From: Micromonospora sp. KC606 | Lineage (GTDB): Bacteria; Actinomycetota; Actinomycetes; Mycobacteriales; Micromonosporaceae | Direction: 5' to 3' | Assembly: GCF_004348675.1 (NCBI RefSeq) | Contig: NZ_SMKN01000034.1 | Coordinates: 1 to 39,513, forward strand | DNA length: 39,513 nucleotides | Shown: positions 1 through 9,057 of the stretch, one piece after another | How the letters are laid out: the number at the start of each line of letters is the position of its first letter | How positions within the stretch are numbered: the first letter of the stretch is position 1 | The notes under the pieces: model-generated | The model's database searches: none | What the model saw: only the letters and a program-made list of their open reading frames with translations | Told to the model about the DNA's origin: nothing | Position numbers and translations under genes: made by a program

Positions 1-1118
<1,118 letters not shown>

Positions 1119-1134
1119 CGATCCGCGTTCCGCG

Positions 1135-1168
1135 CGGCCCGGTGGACGTCACCCCGTCCACCGGGCCG
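1135..1168. terminator. Bidirectional hairpin terminator between protease and iron ABC operon
   Basis: Perfect 14-bp inverted repeat (CGGCCCGGTGGACG and its complement) with a 6-nt loop, placed between two convergent stop codons. There is no T-tract, which is common for high-GC actinobacterial terminators. Confidence 0.75.
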
Positions 1169-1196
1169 TGTCGCGTTGCCCGCTGCCTTCCGGCGA

Positions 1197-2270
1197 TCAG
1201 CCGACCGGCAGCGCCGGAGCCGCCACCGGCGTGGCGGTCGGCTCGGCGGGCCAGGCGCGGGCCCGACCCTCGACGTGGACGCCGACCTCGGCGCCGACCG
1301 GCACCGGGTCCGCCTCGTCCCAGATCCGCGCGGTGACCCGGGTGCCGTCGGCCAGCCGCAGGGCGACCAGCGCATCGTGGCCGTGGAAGTCGTGGCGCAG
1401 CACGGTGGCGGTAACCGCCGCCCCGCCCGCGGCGGGGGTCAGCCGCAGCTGCTCCGGCCGGAGCAACACCGTCACTGGGCCGTGCGCCGCGCCGATGATC
1501 GGCAGGATTCCCAGCGGGGTGCGGGCGGTGTCGCCGGAGGCGACCGCCGGCAGCAGCACCGCCTCCCCGACGAACCCGGCCACCCACTCGTCCGCGGGTT
1601 CGCGGTAGAGCGTGGTCGGTGGGGCTGCCTGCACCACCCGCCCGGAGCGCAGCACCACCACCCGGTCCGCCACCGACAGGGCCTCACCCTGGTCATGGGT
1701 GACCAGCACCGCGGTCGCGCCGTCGGCGCGCAGCGCTTCCCGGATGTCGTGCCGCAGCCCGGCCCGCAGCCCGGCGTCCAGCGCGCTGAACGGCTCGTCC
1801 AGCAGCACCAACGACGGCCGCGGCGCGAGCGCCCGAGCCACCGCGACCCGCTGCTGCTGGCCGCCGGAGAGCTGGTGCGGCATCCGGTCGCCGTACCCGG
1901 CCAGCCCGACCAGGGCCAGCACCTCGTCGACCCGGTCGCCGCGCCGGGCGGCCCGATCCAGGCCGTACCCGATGTTGGCGGCCACCGTCAGGTGCGGGAA
2001 GAGCGCGCCCTCCTGCGGCACCACGGCGATCCGGCGGCGGTGCGCCGGCAGGTGGCGGCCCGGGCCGGCCACCTCCCGCCCGTCGACCTGGACGGTGCCG
2101 GCGTCCAGCCGCTCGAAGCCGGCCAGGCAGCGCAGCAGGGTGGTCTTGCCGCAGCCGGACGGGCCGAGCACCGCGGTCAGCGCACCAGCCGGGACGGTGA
2201 GGTCCACCCCGTCCAGCGCGGTCACCGGGCCGTACCGTTTCCCGACGCCGGCCAGCACGACCTCACTCAT
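1197..2270 (-). CDS. Ferric iron ABC transporter, ATP-binding subunit (FbpC-type)
   Basis: 357-aa ATPase that powers iron import through the permease encoded just upstream. Walker A (GPSGCGKTT, residues 36-44), the signature LSGGQQQRVAVARAL, Walker B LVLLDEPFSALDA and the H-loop VLVTHDQGEAL are all intact. The final ~110 residues form a TOBE-like domain (VTVLLRPEQLRL, then HDFHGHDALVALRL), typical of FbpC/PotA-type ATPases. The ATG at 2270 overlaps the permease stop by 4 nt (ATGA), so translation is coupled and the start is firm. It is the last gene of a three-gene operon (lipoprotein, permease, ATPase). Iron(III) as substrate is inferred from the binding protein and the iron-box-like operator; ATPase sequence alone would also fit thiamine or polyamine importers. 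Confidence 0.9.
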   Translation of the reverse strand: MSEVVLAGVGKRYGPVTALDGVDLTVPAGALTAVLGPSGCGKTTLLRCLAGFERLDAGTVQVDGREVAGPGRHLPAHRRRIAVVPQEGALFPHLTVAANIGYGLDRAARRGDRVDEVLALVGLAGYGDRMPHQLSGGQQQRVAVARALAPRPSLVLLDEPFSALDAGLRAGLRHDIREALRADGATAVLVTHDQGEALSVADRVVVLRSGRVVQAAPPTTLYREPADEWVAGFVGEAVLLPAVASGDTARTPLGILPIIGAAHGPVTVLLRPEQLRLTPAAGGAAVTATVLRHDFHGHDALVALRLADGTRVTARIWDEADPVPVGAEVGVHVEGRARAWPAEPTATPVAAPALPVG

Positions 2271-3865
2271 CGGGCCTCCTTGTCGAGCAGGCCGCCCCGG
2301 GCGACCAGCCACCAGGTCGGCAGCGCCGAGATGGCCACCAGCAGCGCGGCGTACGGCGCGGCGGCGGCGTACGCCCCGACGGAGGTGGCCGTCCACAGCT
2401 CGGTGGCGAGGGTGTCGGTGCCGGTCGGTCGGAGCAGCAGGGTGGCCGGCAGTTCCTTCATGCCGGTGAGGAAGACCAGGGCCGCCCCCGCCCCGATCCC
2501 GGGCAGGGTCAGCGGCAGGGTGACGGTGCGCAGCACCGCCAGCGGCCCACGCCCGAGCGAGCGGGCCACCTCCTCCAACCCGGGCGGGGCCTGGCCGGCG
2601 GCGCCCGCCACCGCGCCGACGGCCAGTGGCAGGAAGAGCGTGGCGTAGGCGAGCGCCAGCAGCCACGACGTCTGGTAGAGCGGTCGGGCCACGGTGATGC
2701 CGAAGAAGATCAGCGACAGTCCGATCACCACGCCGGGCAGCGCGTGGGCGAGGTAGGCGAGCCGGTCCAGCACGGTCGCCAGCGGGCCGGGGGCGCGGGC
2801 GGTGAGCAGCCCGAGCGGCAGGGCCAGCAACATGGTCAGGGCGGCGCCGGCCAGCGACAGCCAGAGCGAGTTGCCGGCGGCTGCGGCGACCTCGGCCAGC
2901 GCGCCGGGGCGGGACACCCCGCCGACCAGCCGGCGGGCCAGGCTGACCGCCGGCACCCCGAGCGCCAGCCCGGCGACGCCGAGCAGCGCCGCCAGGGCTG
3001 GCCAGCGAGCCGGGCCGAGCCGCCGCCGGGTGGCCGGGCGGCGGGCCCCGCCGAGGCGGGCGTACCGGGCGCCGCGCCGCCGGGTCGCGGTCTCGCCGGC
3101 CAGCAGCAGCACGGTCAGCGCCACCAGGACGCTGGAGAGCACCAGCGCGCCGGTGCGGTCGAAGCCCAGGTCGAAGGCGACGAAGATGGCCCGGGTGAAG
3201 GTGTCGGTGCGCAGGATCGACACCGCGCCGAAGTCGGCCAGCACGTAGAGCGCGACCAGCAGCGCCCCGGCGGCGGTGGCCGGGCGGATCTGGCGCAGCG
3301 TGACGTCGGTGAAGGTGCGCCAGCCGCCCCGGCCCAGCGAGCGGGAGACCTCCTCCTGCGCCGGGTCGGCGCCCTTGAGCGCGGCGGCGACGGGCAGGAA
3401 GACGTACGGGTAGGAACAGAGGGTCAGCACGAGCGCCGCCGGCCAGAACCCTTCGAGGCGGTCGACGGTGGAGACCCAGGCGAACGCGGCGATGTAGGTG
3501 GGCACGGCCAGCGGCAGCGCGGCGAGCACCGCGAAGAACCGTCGCCCGGGCAGGTCGGTGCGGGTGACCAGCCAGGCGGTGGCCACCCCGAGCACCACGC
3601 AGGCGATGGTGACCACGGTGGCGAGCCCGAGACTGCGGGCGGCGAGCAGCGCGACCCGCTCGGTCCACAGTTGCGCGCCGAGCCGCCCGACGCCGGCCTC
3701 GGCGGTGCGCACCGCGAGATAGACCAGAGGGATCAGGGCCACGGCGACCGCGGCGGTCGAGGCCGCGAGCAGGGCCGGGCGGGGGGCCAGCCGACGCGCC
3801 GACTCGCGTACGCCGATCCGGGCCGGCCCGATCCGGGCCGGCCCCGCGTCGGGGGTGGTGGTCAT
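2267..3865 (-). CDS. Ferric iron ABC transporter, fused permease (FbpB-type)
   Basis: 532-aa integral membrane protein in which two permease halves are joined, as in FbpB/SfuB. Each half carries an EAA-type loop that docks on the ATPase: EEVSRSLGRGGWRTF in the first half and EEVARSLGRGPLAVL in the second. About twelve hydrophobic segments are visible. The N-terminal tail holds a perfect 15-bp duplication (3817-3848 area) that encodes IGPARIGPAR. The ATG at 3865 lies 2 nt from the stop of the binding-protein gene, and the 3' end overlaps the ATPase start. It forms the channel through which iron delivered by the lipoprotein crosses the membrane. Confidence 0.9.
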   Translation of the reverse strand: MTTTPDAGPARIGPARIGVRESARRLAPRPALLAASTAAVAVALIPLVYLAVRTAEAGVGRLGAQLWTERVALLAARSLGLATVVTIACVVLGVATAWLVTRTDLPGRRFFAVLAALPLAVPTYIAAFAWVSTVDRLEGFWPAALVLTLCSYPYVFLPVAAALKGADPAQEEVSRSLGRGGWRTFTDVTLRQIRPATAAGALLVALYVLADFGAVSILRTDTFTRAIFVAFDLGFDRTGALVLSSVLVALTVLLLAGETATRRRGARYARLGGARRPATRRRLGPARWPALAALLGVAGLALGVPAVSLARRLVGGVSRPGALAEVAAAAGNSLWLSLAGAALTMLLALPLGLLTARAPGPLATVLDRLAYLAHALPGVVIGLSLIFFGITVARPLYQTSWLLALAYATLFLPLAVGAVAGAAGQAPPGLEEVARSLGRGPLAVLRTVTLPLTLPGIGAGAALVFLTGMKELPATLLLRPTGTDTLATELWTATSVGAYAAAAPYAALLVAISALPTWWLVARGGLLDKEAR

Positions 3866-3867
3866 GC

Positions 3868-4923
3868 TCAGGGCACCAGGCCCGACTCCGTGATCATCTT
3901 GATGGTGGCGTCGAGCGTGTCCAGGTCGTTCAGGTCGATGTCGGGCGTGTCCAGGTCGGCCAGCGGCGGCACCCCGGCCGGCGCGGCGACACCGGTCACC
4001 ACCGGGTACTCGAAGGTCTGCTCGGCGAAGTACTTCTGCGACTCCGGGTTGAGCAGGAAGTCGACGAAGGCCTTGGTGTCCGGGTCCTCGGCGGAGCGCT
4101 TGAGCACGCCGACGCCGGCGACGTTGACCAGCGCGCCGGTGTCGCCCCCGGGGAAGAAGTGCAGCTTCACCCTGAGCCCGTCGGGCGTGGTGCCCTTCTC
4201 CTTGGCGACCTCGCCGACGTAGTAGTGGTTCACCAGGCCGACCGGGATGGTTCCGTTGTCCACGTCCTCGACGATCTTGACGTTGTTGTCGCGGATCTGG
4301 GGCTCGTTGGCCCTGAGGCCGGTGAGGAAGTCCTTGGCCTTCTGGTCGCCGTGCTGCACCCGGACCGCGGTGACGAACGCCTGGAACGAGGCGTTGGTCG
4401 GGGCGAGGCCGATCTTGCCCCTCCACTTCGGGTCGGTCAGCTCGAACACCGACTTGGGCAGCTCGGTGGCGGGCACCGCGTCGGCGTTGTAGGCGAGCAC
4501 CCGGGACCGCGCGCTGACGCCCACCCACTGGCCGGTGCGGGCCCGGAAGGACTGCGGCACCTTCTCCAGGTCGGCGGCGGGCAGCGGGGCGAACATGTCG
4601 CGCTTGGCGACCGCGCCGAGGGCGCCGGCGTCCTGGGCGAAGAAGGCGTCGGCGGGGGACTTGTCGCCCTCCTCGAGGAGCTGGGCGGCGAGCTGCGCGG
4701 TGGTGGCGTACCGGGTCTTGACCGTGATTCCGGTCTGCTCGCTGAACCTGTCCAGCAGCGGCTTGACCAGGGTCTCGTTCCGGCCGCTGTAGACCGTGAT
4801 CGTCTTGTCGCCGGGCTTGCCCGGATCCCCGGCGTCGTCGCCGGAGCCGCAGGCGACCAGGCCGAACGAGAGCAGGCCAGCGACGGCGACGGCCGCGAGT
4901 GGCCTGCGGGCGGGGATGGGCAC
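3868..4923 (-). CDS. Ferric iron ABC transporter, substrate-binding lipoprotein (FbpA-type)
   Basis: 351-aa extracellular solute-binding protein anchored as a lipoprotein. A short signal peptide ends in the lipobox LVAC followed by GSGDD. The mature part opens with TITVYSGRNETLV, typical of FbpA-type iron binders, and holds the consecutive tyrosines of NHYYVGEV, the pair that coordinates Fe(III) in FbpA. I chose the GTG at 4923 rather than an in-frame start near 4980 because AAGGAG sits 6 nt before it and it gives a normal signal peptide (VPIPARRPLAAVAVAG). First gene of the operon. The inverted repeat 50 nt upstream resembles a DtxR/IdeR operator, so repression by iron-loaded IdeR is likely. 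Confidence 0.9.
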   Translation of the reverse strand: MPIPARRPLAAVAVAGLLSFGLVACGSGDDAGDPGKPGDKTITVYSGRNETLVKPLLDRFSEQTGITVKTRYATTAQLAAQLLEEGDKSPADAFFAQDAGALGAVAKRDMFAPLPAADLEKVPQSFRARTGQWVGVSARSRVLAYNADAVPATELPKSVFELTDPKWRGKIGLAPTNASFQAFVTAVRVQHGDQKAKDFLTGLRANEPQIRDNNVKIVEDVDNGTIPVGLVNHYYVGEVAKEKGTTPDGLRVKLHFFPGGDTGALVNVAGVGVLKRSAEDPDTKAFVDFLLNPESQKYFAEQTFEYPVVTGVAAPAGVPPLADLDTPDIDLNDLDTLDATIKMITESGLVP

Positions 4924-4970
4924 GGTGTACTCCTTCCAGCTCGTTCGACGGGCGCCCGCCGATCGGCCTG

Positions 4971-4992
4971 AAGTTAGCACAGCCTAACCTCA
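4971..4992 (-). promoter_or_regulatory. Iron-box-like operator (DtxR/IdeR type) upstream of the iron ABC operon
   Basis: On the minus strand the sequence reads AGGTTAGGCTGTGCTAAC. The first ten bases match the core of the DtxR/IdeR consensus TTAGGTTAGGCTAACCTAA. GTTAG and CTAAC form a perfect inverted repeat with a 6-nt spacer. The spacing differs from the canonical palindrome, so this is a candidate site supported mainly by its place upstream of an iron importer. Confidence 0.6.
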
Positions 4993-5693
4993 CACCGTAT
5001 CGGCCCTGGTGGCGGGCGGGATGGACGACACACCGATGGGCTCCCCGGCCGGTCTTGTCGGGCTGGTGCCGGAAGGTCGGCACGAGGGCTGCGCCGTGCG
5101 GGCATACACGCTCCGTCACGCCAGCGGGCGGGGCGTCGGTGCCTTCTCGTGCCGCTCTGCTCTGCTGCCACCGGCGCGACAGAGGCGTTGACCGGCGTTT
5201 CGCGGCACTGGTGCTGCGGTTTGCCTGCGAGGGCGGCTACTTTGGGTGATCGTAGCGGCGATGGCGGCAGAGAGGGAGCGAGCGGTGGGCCTGGTCAACC
5301 GGCTCGGGTCGTTCCGGGGATGGCGCCGCGCGAGAACGGGGCGGGTGCCCCGGTCGAGCTGCCCCGGTTCCGGCGCGGCACCGAGCGGGTGGGGTGCGGT
5401 GCTGACCCCCTGGGTGCGGCCGCTGACGGTGCCCGGGCTGGTGATTCCGGCCCGGCGCGGCACCAACCTGATCATCGACGGACTCCGTGTGCGCCAAGCG
5501 GCGGTATCCCTTGCCGTGGACACCGCCGATCGGCGCAAACGGAGTCGATCACCGCGCCGGGCGGGAGCCGAGGCGGGTGGACGGCTGCTCGCCCGCATCG
5601 GCTGTCGCCGTCCGCTGAGCGGCGGGTGCCGGCGTCGGCACCGAGATCAGGTCAACGGCCAGCCAGCCCGGCGGGGTGCGGCATCATCAGGAC
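4993..5693. other. About 700 bp with no supportable gene
   Basis: Open frames exist on both strands (for example a plus frame from about 5246), but none has a ribosome-binding site, recognisable motif or plausible protein composition. They are Arg/Pro/Ala-rich read-throughs typical of high-GC DNA. No tRNA-like or convincing hairpin structure was seen. The stretch ends at a truncated gene copy, so it may be decayed sequence. Confidence 0.5.
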
Positions 5694-5795
5694 ATGGCGC
5701 TGTCCCTCCCGATCGATCCTGCCGCGAACGACCTGCTCAACCGCAGCCCGCTGGCCCTGCTCACCGGGATGCTGCTGGACCAGCACATGGTCTGA
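5694..5795 (+). pseudogene. Truncated copy of the HhH-GPD DNA-repair gene (5' remnant)
   Basis: The frame from ATG 5694 encodes 33 residues and then a TGA at 5793. It begins MALSLPIDPAAND and continues LLNRSPLALLTGMLLDQH, nearly identical to the first ~30 residues of the intact gene at 6388 (MALSLPIDPAANE, LLNRNALALVLGLVLDQQ). After the stop, about 45 nt (to ~5840) still look loosely similar to the continuation of the intact copy. The similarity is then lost where the convergent gene at 5837-6124 ends. A product of this size would lack the helix-hairpin-helix and catalytic region, so I read it as a pseudogene left by a partial duplication or by arrival of a second allele. Confidence 0.8.
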
Positions 5796-5836
5796 CCGTG
5801 GAAAGTCTGCTTCCCACGCGTGGCCCTGTCGCCCCG

Positions 5837-6124
5837 CTACTGAGCCTGCTCCGCGCGTAGCTCGTCGGCCGCGAGGCGCACGTCCCGGAAATCGATGATC
5901 GCCTCAAGTGCCACCCGGATCAGCGTGGCCAGATCACCCCGGGAACACAGCAGGATGTCGGCGAGGACCCTTGGCTCGATCTCCAGGTCATTGGGATAGC
6001 AGTCGTGCCACGCCATGTCGGCCAGGTGCAGAAGATCGAGGGCGGCCTCGACGCGTTTCGGGCCGAAGAGGGCCTCGACCTCTGGGCGGCGTTCGCGGCG
6101 GCGCTGCTCACTGCCGATCGCCAT
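5837..6124 (-). CDS. Hypothetical 95-aa protein
   Basis: I do not recognise this family. It encodes 95 residues: a charged N-terminus (MAIGSEQRRRERRPE), then mostly amphipathic helical sequence (VEALFGPKRVEAALDLLHLADM, split here as VEALFGPKRV and EAALDLLHLADM), a segment with WHDCYPNDLEIEP, and a helical tail (LIRVALEAIIDFRDVRLAADEL). There is no signal peptide or membrane segment. The ATG at 6124 is preferred over a TTG one codon upstream because GAGGGAG lies about 7 nt before it. It lies between the truncated and the intact HhH-GPD copies, opposite to both, so it may have arrived with the event that broke the first copy. A small cytosolic protein is all that can be claimed. Confidence 0.6.
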   Translation of the reverse strand: MAIGSEQRRRERRPEVEALFGPKRVEAALDLLHLADMAWHDCYPNDLEIEPRVLADILLCSRGDLATLIRVALEAIIDFRDVRLAADELRAEQAQ

Positions 6125-6387
6125 CAATGTCTCCCTCGTGCTGACAAGACACTACGCGCGTCTGGGGATCTCCTGCTGATGTCCGTGTTCTCCTCGGACG
6201 CGTCAGGTGCGGCGTCGCCCGCAGCGTCCGAAGGACGCCACGCGGGTAAGTTTCCGCCACTGTAGGCCCTGGGTCGGACGAACCGACAGCCTGCGGCTCC
6301 GGTGACAGGAGCGCGGCTGGTGGGGGCCTCGTTCCGTACGGCGGTTTGTCTGCGGCCGGGAGGTGGCGTGGTGGCAGCATGGTCGCC

Positions 6388-6963
6388 ATGGCGCTCTCCC
6401 TGCCGATCGATCCTGCGGCGAACGAACTTCTTAATCGGAATGCTCTGGCACTCGTCCTCGGGCTCGTGTTGGACCAGCAGATTCCGATGGAGAAGGCGTT
6501 CTGCTCGCCGTACCTGCTGTCCCAGCGGCTCGGCCACGACCTGGACGCCCGGGAGTTGGCCGGGTTTGACCCGGATGCGCTGCTGGAGATCTTCGCCCGG
6601 CCGCCCGCGTTGCACCGCTTCCCGAAGGCGATGGCCGCCCGGGTGCAGGAGTTGTGTCTGGCGCTGGTCGACCGGTACGACGGCGACGCCGTCCGGCTGT
6701 GGGCCGACGCCGCCGACGGCGTGGAACTGCTGCGCCGTGTCGGTGAACTGCCCGGATTCGGCAGGCAGAAGGCGCAGATCTTCGTGGCCCTGCTCGGCAA
6801 GCGGTACGACGTCCGTCCGGCGGGCTGGCGTGAGGCAGCCGGCGGGTACGGCGAGGAGGGCGCGTTCCGGTCGGTGGCGGACGTGGCCGACCCGGAGTCG
6901 CTGCGCCGGGTGCGCGAGTTCAAGCAGGCCGCCAAGGCCGAGGCGAAGGCCGCGAAGGGCTGA
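6388..6963 (+). CDS. HhH-GPD-type base-excision repair protein (TIGR03252-like)
   Basis: 191-aa protein of the actinobacterial HhH-GPD family, related to EndoIII/AlkA DNA glycosylases. The conserved N-terminal signature VLDQQIPMEKAF and the helix-hairpin-helix LPGFGRQKAQIFVALLG (about residues 130-146) are present; the hairpin binds the DNA backbone. It lacks the four-cysteine iron-sulfur cluster of EndoIII. The presumed role is removal of damaged bases, but the substrate of this subfamily is not established. The ATG at 6388 is chosen because the truncated copy starts at the same residue; an in-frame ATG at 6379 would add three residues. The C-terminus is a short Lys/Ala-rich tail. Confidence 0.85.
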   Translation: MALSLPIDPAANELLNRNALALVLGLVLDQQIPMEKAFCSPYLLSQRLGHDLDARELAGFDPDALLEIFARPPALHRFPKAMAARVQELCLALVDRYDGDAVRLWADAADGVELLRRVGELPGFGRQKAQIFVALLGKRYDVRPAGWREAAGGYGEEGAFRSVADVADPESLRRVREFKQAAKAEAKAAKG

Positions 6964-7006
6964 CGCGCCGGCCTGGGCGGTTCAGCCTGCGCCGGGCCCA
7001 GGCGGC
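6964..7006. terminator. Hairpin between convergent HhH-GPD gene and antitoxin gene
   Basis: GCCTGGGC (6971-6978) pairs with GCCCAGGC (6996-7003). The stem can be extended on the outer side with one bulged base. It lies between two convergent stop codons and so could terminate both. Confidence 0.5.
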
Positions 7007-7031
7007 GTGGTAATTCGGGCGGCGCGGTGGT

Positions 7032-7343
7032 TCAGGCCGCGGTGGGCCGGGACAGTGACGCCAGCGCGCGCCGCACGTCGGCGAGCGAGACGGTGGCGGA
7101 GTCGTCCAGGTCGGCCAGCCCGGCCTCGATCCACTGTCGCATCAGGGTGGTGACGCCGATGCCCCTGGCCTCGGCGGCGGCCCGCACCCGCTCGTACGTC
7201 TCCAGCGGCAGGCGTACCGAGCGGCTGACCATCGGCACGTCGGTGTCGGGAGTGGGTAGTTCCGCCGGCTGACTCTCGTCGATCAGCTCGGCGAGCGCGT
7301 CGCCGCCGTCGTGGAACCGCTTGGTCGCCTCGTCACGGTGCAT
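7032..7343 (-). CDS. Putative antitoxin, ribbon-helix-helix (CopG/BrnA-like)
   Basis: 103-aa protein. The central part, SRSVRLPLETYERVRAAAEA followed by RGIGVTTLMRQWIEAGL, has the shape of a ribbon-helix-helix DNA-binding fold: a short beta strand of alternating residues followed by two helices. The N-terminal ~35 residues (MHRDEATKRFHDGGDALAEL) would be the flexible toxin-binding arm. The ATG at 7343 lies inside the 3' end of the upstream gene (11-nt overlap), with a purine-rich AGGGGACGG before it. Toxin first, antitoxin second, with overlap is the arrangement of brnT-brnA modules. Autoregulation by the antitoxin is expected but no operator was identified. Confidence 0.65.
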   Translation of the reverse strand: MHRDEATKRFHDGGDALAELIDESQPAELPTPDTDVPMVSRSVRLPLETYERVRAAAEARGIGVTTLMRQWIEAGLADLDDSATVSLADVRRALASLSRPTAA

Positions 7344-7644
7344 GGTGACCGTCCCCTCGTCGCCGGTCCCTCCGCACCGCCTCGTCGTAGCGCTTGGCCT
7401 CGACGTCGCTCAGCTCGCGGGCGGAGAGGATGTCCCAGTCGTTGTCGGTGCCGTCGGCCTCGGTGAGCAGCACGGCCAGTCGTCGGCCGCGGTGGGTGGC
7501 CGCGTAGACGACCATGACGTCGTCACCCAGGTGGCGGATCACCCGGCGGGTGCTGTGCAGCGCCTCCCAGACTTCCCCGGGCGTGACGTCGTAGACCCGC
7601 AGGTTGGCCAACGCCTCGGCGGTGAAGCTGAACCGGCTGCCCAC
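7333..7644 (-). CDS. Putative BrnT-like toxin
   Basis: 103-aa protein. A strand-helix start (SRFSFTAEALANLRVYDVTPGEVWEALHS, here split: SRFSFTAEALANL, then VTPGEVWEAL) is followed by a beta-rich middle (VMVVYAATHRGRRLAVLLTE) and the C-terminal DWDILSARELSDVEAKRYDEA. The pattern 'strand ending in SAR, then a helix with E..RY' is typical of BrnT-type RNase toxins and of similar RelE-fold proteins. The start is uncertain: GTG 7644 is preceded by TACGCT at a distance that would suit a leaderless transcript, while GTG 7671 would add nine residues. Its partner, the overlapping RHH protein downstream, is the main contextual support. It could instead be an uncharacterised small protein of similar layout. 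Confidence 0.55.
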   Translation of the reverse strand: MGSRFSFTAEALANLRVYDVTPGEVWEALHSTRRVIRHLGDDVMVVYAATHRGRRLAVLLTEADGTDNDWDILSARELSDVEAKRYDEAVRRDRRRGDGHHAP

Positions 7645-7749
7645 GAGCGGAGCGTACCACGGACGTAACACGCATGCGATTCGAATGGATTGTCGCTGAT
7701 CAAGGCCGACCGGTGACAGGATGGGGCGTACCCCTCGAGGAGGTCCGTG

Positions 7750-8106
7750 GTGAAGCGTCAGGCGTACCAGCCGATCCTGATAACCGACGCCTCCCGCAGC
7801 CAGGACGATCAGCTCAACAGCCGGCAGAAGCGCTACGTGCTGATGATGGGCGTCCGGGTGGCCTGCGTGATCGTCGGCGCGATCCTGGTCGGCACGCAGG
7901 CCCCGCTGCTCTGGCTCTGGCTGCCGCTGGTGGCGCTCGGGATGATCCTCATCCCGTGGCTGGCCGTGCTGCTGGCGAACGACCGGCCGCCGAAGGAGCA
8001 GCACCGGCTGGCCGGCAGGTTCCAGCCGCGCCGGCGGGACGAGACGCCGCCGATGAGCCTGGCCGCCGAGGAACACCCCCACAAGGTCATCGACGCCGAA
8101 CCCTGA
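7750..8106 (+). CDS. DUF3099 domain-containing membrane protein
   Basis: 118-aa protein with two adjacent transmembrane segments (MMGVRVACVIVGAILVG and LWLWLPLVALGMILIPWLAV), a short N-terminal tail beginning with the family signature ILITDASRSQDDQL and a charged cytoplasmic C-terminus. This matches DUF3099, an actinobacterial family of unknown function. Two GTG codons lie in tandem at 7747 and 7750; AGGAGG ends 6 nt before 7750, so I use the second. Downstream it converges on psuK. Confidence 0.85.
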   Translation: MKRQAYQPILITDASRSQDDQLNSRQKRYVLMMGVRVACVIVGAILVGTQAPLLWLWLPLVALGMILIPWLAVLLANDRPPKEQHRLAGRFQPRRRDETPPMSLAAEEHPHKVIDAEP

Positions 8107-8157
8107 CCGGCGTCGGGATTCCCGGGCGTGGTTGTCGCCCCGGAAACCTCCGAACGG

Positions 8158-9057
8158 TCAGGCCACCGGCCGGGCGCCGACCAGCGAGACCGCCCGGGCG
8201 CCCAGGTCGCCGGCGCGGGTCAGCGCCGCCCGTGGCGCCGCACCGGCCAGCCAGGCCGCCAGCAGTCCCGCCGCGAACGCGTCCCCGGCGCCGGTGACGT
8301 CGACCACCGCCACCCGCCGGGACGGCGTCACCGCCACCGTCGCGCTCCGGTCGCACCAGACCGCGCCGGCCCCGCCCCGCTTCACGACCACCCGCCGGGC
8401 CGAGGCCGACAACGCCCGCGCCTGCGCCTCCGGGTCCAGCCCGCCGGCCAGCACGCCGGCCTCGTCGGCGTTGACCAACAGCAGGTCGACGTCGCGTACC
8501 CAGGCCAGGAACGCTGCCGCGCCGGCCCGCCGCAGCGGCGTCGCGGAGGCCGCGTCCACGCTCGTGGTCAGGCCGCGGGCGCGCGCGGTGGTCAGCGCGG
8601 CCAGCCCGGCCGGTCGGGACGCGGCGTCCAGCAGCGGGTACCCGGACAGGTGCAGGTGGGCGGCGTCGGGTGACGCCGCCAGGCCCCGCTCGACGTGCCC
8701 GGCGGTCAGCCGCAGGTTCGCGCCACGCTCGGTGACCATGGTGCGTTCGTCACCGGTGGCCAGCACGATCACCGTGCCGGTGGGGACACCGGGATGTACC
8801 TCGACCACGCAGTCCACCCCGACCCGCTCCAGTTCGGCCACCCGGTCCCGGCCGGCGCTGTCGTCGCCGACCGCACCCACCAGGGTCACCGGTACGCCCT
8901 GCGCGGCGATCCAGGCGGCCGTGTTCGCCGCCTGGCCACCTCCGACGACCCGGATGGCCGCCCCGGTGTCCGAGCCGGTGGCGAGCGGTCCGGCCAGCAC
9001 CGCCACCACGTCGGTGATCAGGTCACCGACCACCACGACCCGGGACGGGCGGGTCAT
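8158..9057 (-). CDS. psuK: Pseudouridine kinase, PfkB family
   Basis: 299-aa sugar/nucleoside kinase of the PfkB family. The N-terminal signature ([15 protein letters not shown], then [15 protein letters not shown]) and the C-terminal [15 protein letters not shown] are intact; the Asp of GAGD is the catalytic base and the glycines form the anion hole. PfkB sequence alone does not fix the substrate. Its ATG overlaps the psuG stop by 4 nt, so the two genes are co-translated, and this pairing is diagnostic for pseudouridine catabolism: pseudouridine plus ATP gives pseudouridine 5'-phosphate, the substrate of PsuG. Confidence 0.85.
   Translation of the reverse strand: MTRPSRVVVVGDLITDVVAVLAGPLATGSDTGAAIRVVGGGQAANTAAWIAAQGVPVTLVGAVGDDSAGRDRVAELERVGVDCVVEVHPGVPTGTVIVLATGDERTMVTERGANLRLTAGHVERGLAASPDAAHLHLSGYPLLDAASRPAGLAALTTARARGLTTSVDAASATPLRRAGAAAFLAWVRDVDLLLVNADEAGVLAGGLDPEAQARALSASARRVVVKRGGAGAVWCDRSATVAVTPSRRVAVVDVTGAGDAFAAGLLAAWLAGAAPRAALTRAGDLGARAVSLVGARPVA

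Noticed and set aside
1176..2648. 490-codon plus-strand frame opposite the iron ABC ATPase
   Set aside because: Exact antisense of a gene with intact Walker motifs; a third-position GC artefact.
5246..5860. Plus-strand frame with a plausible-looking segment around 5400-5520
   Set aside because: It runs through the truncated HhH-GPD copy in another frame, lacks a ribosome-binding site and has no recognisable domain.
7669..7671. Upstream GTG as start of the putative toxin
   Set aside because: Possible, but there is no ribosome-binding site or -10 element at a leaderless distance, unlike GTG 7644.
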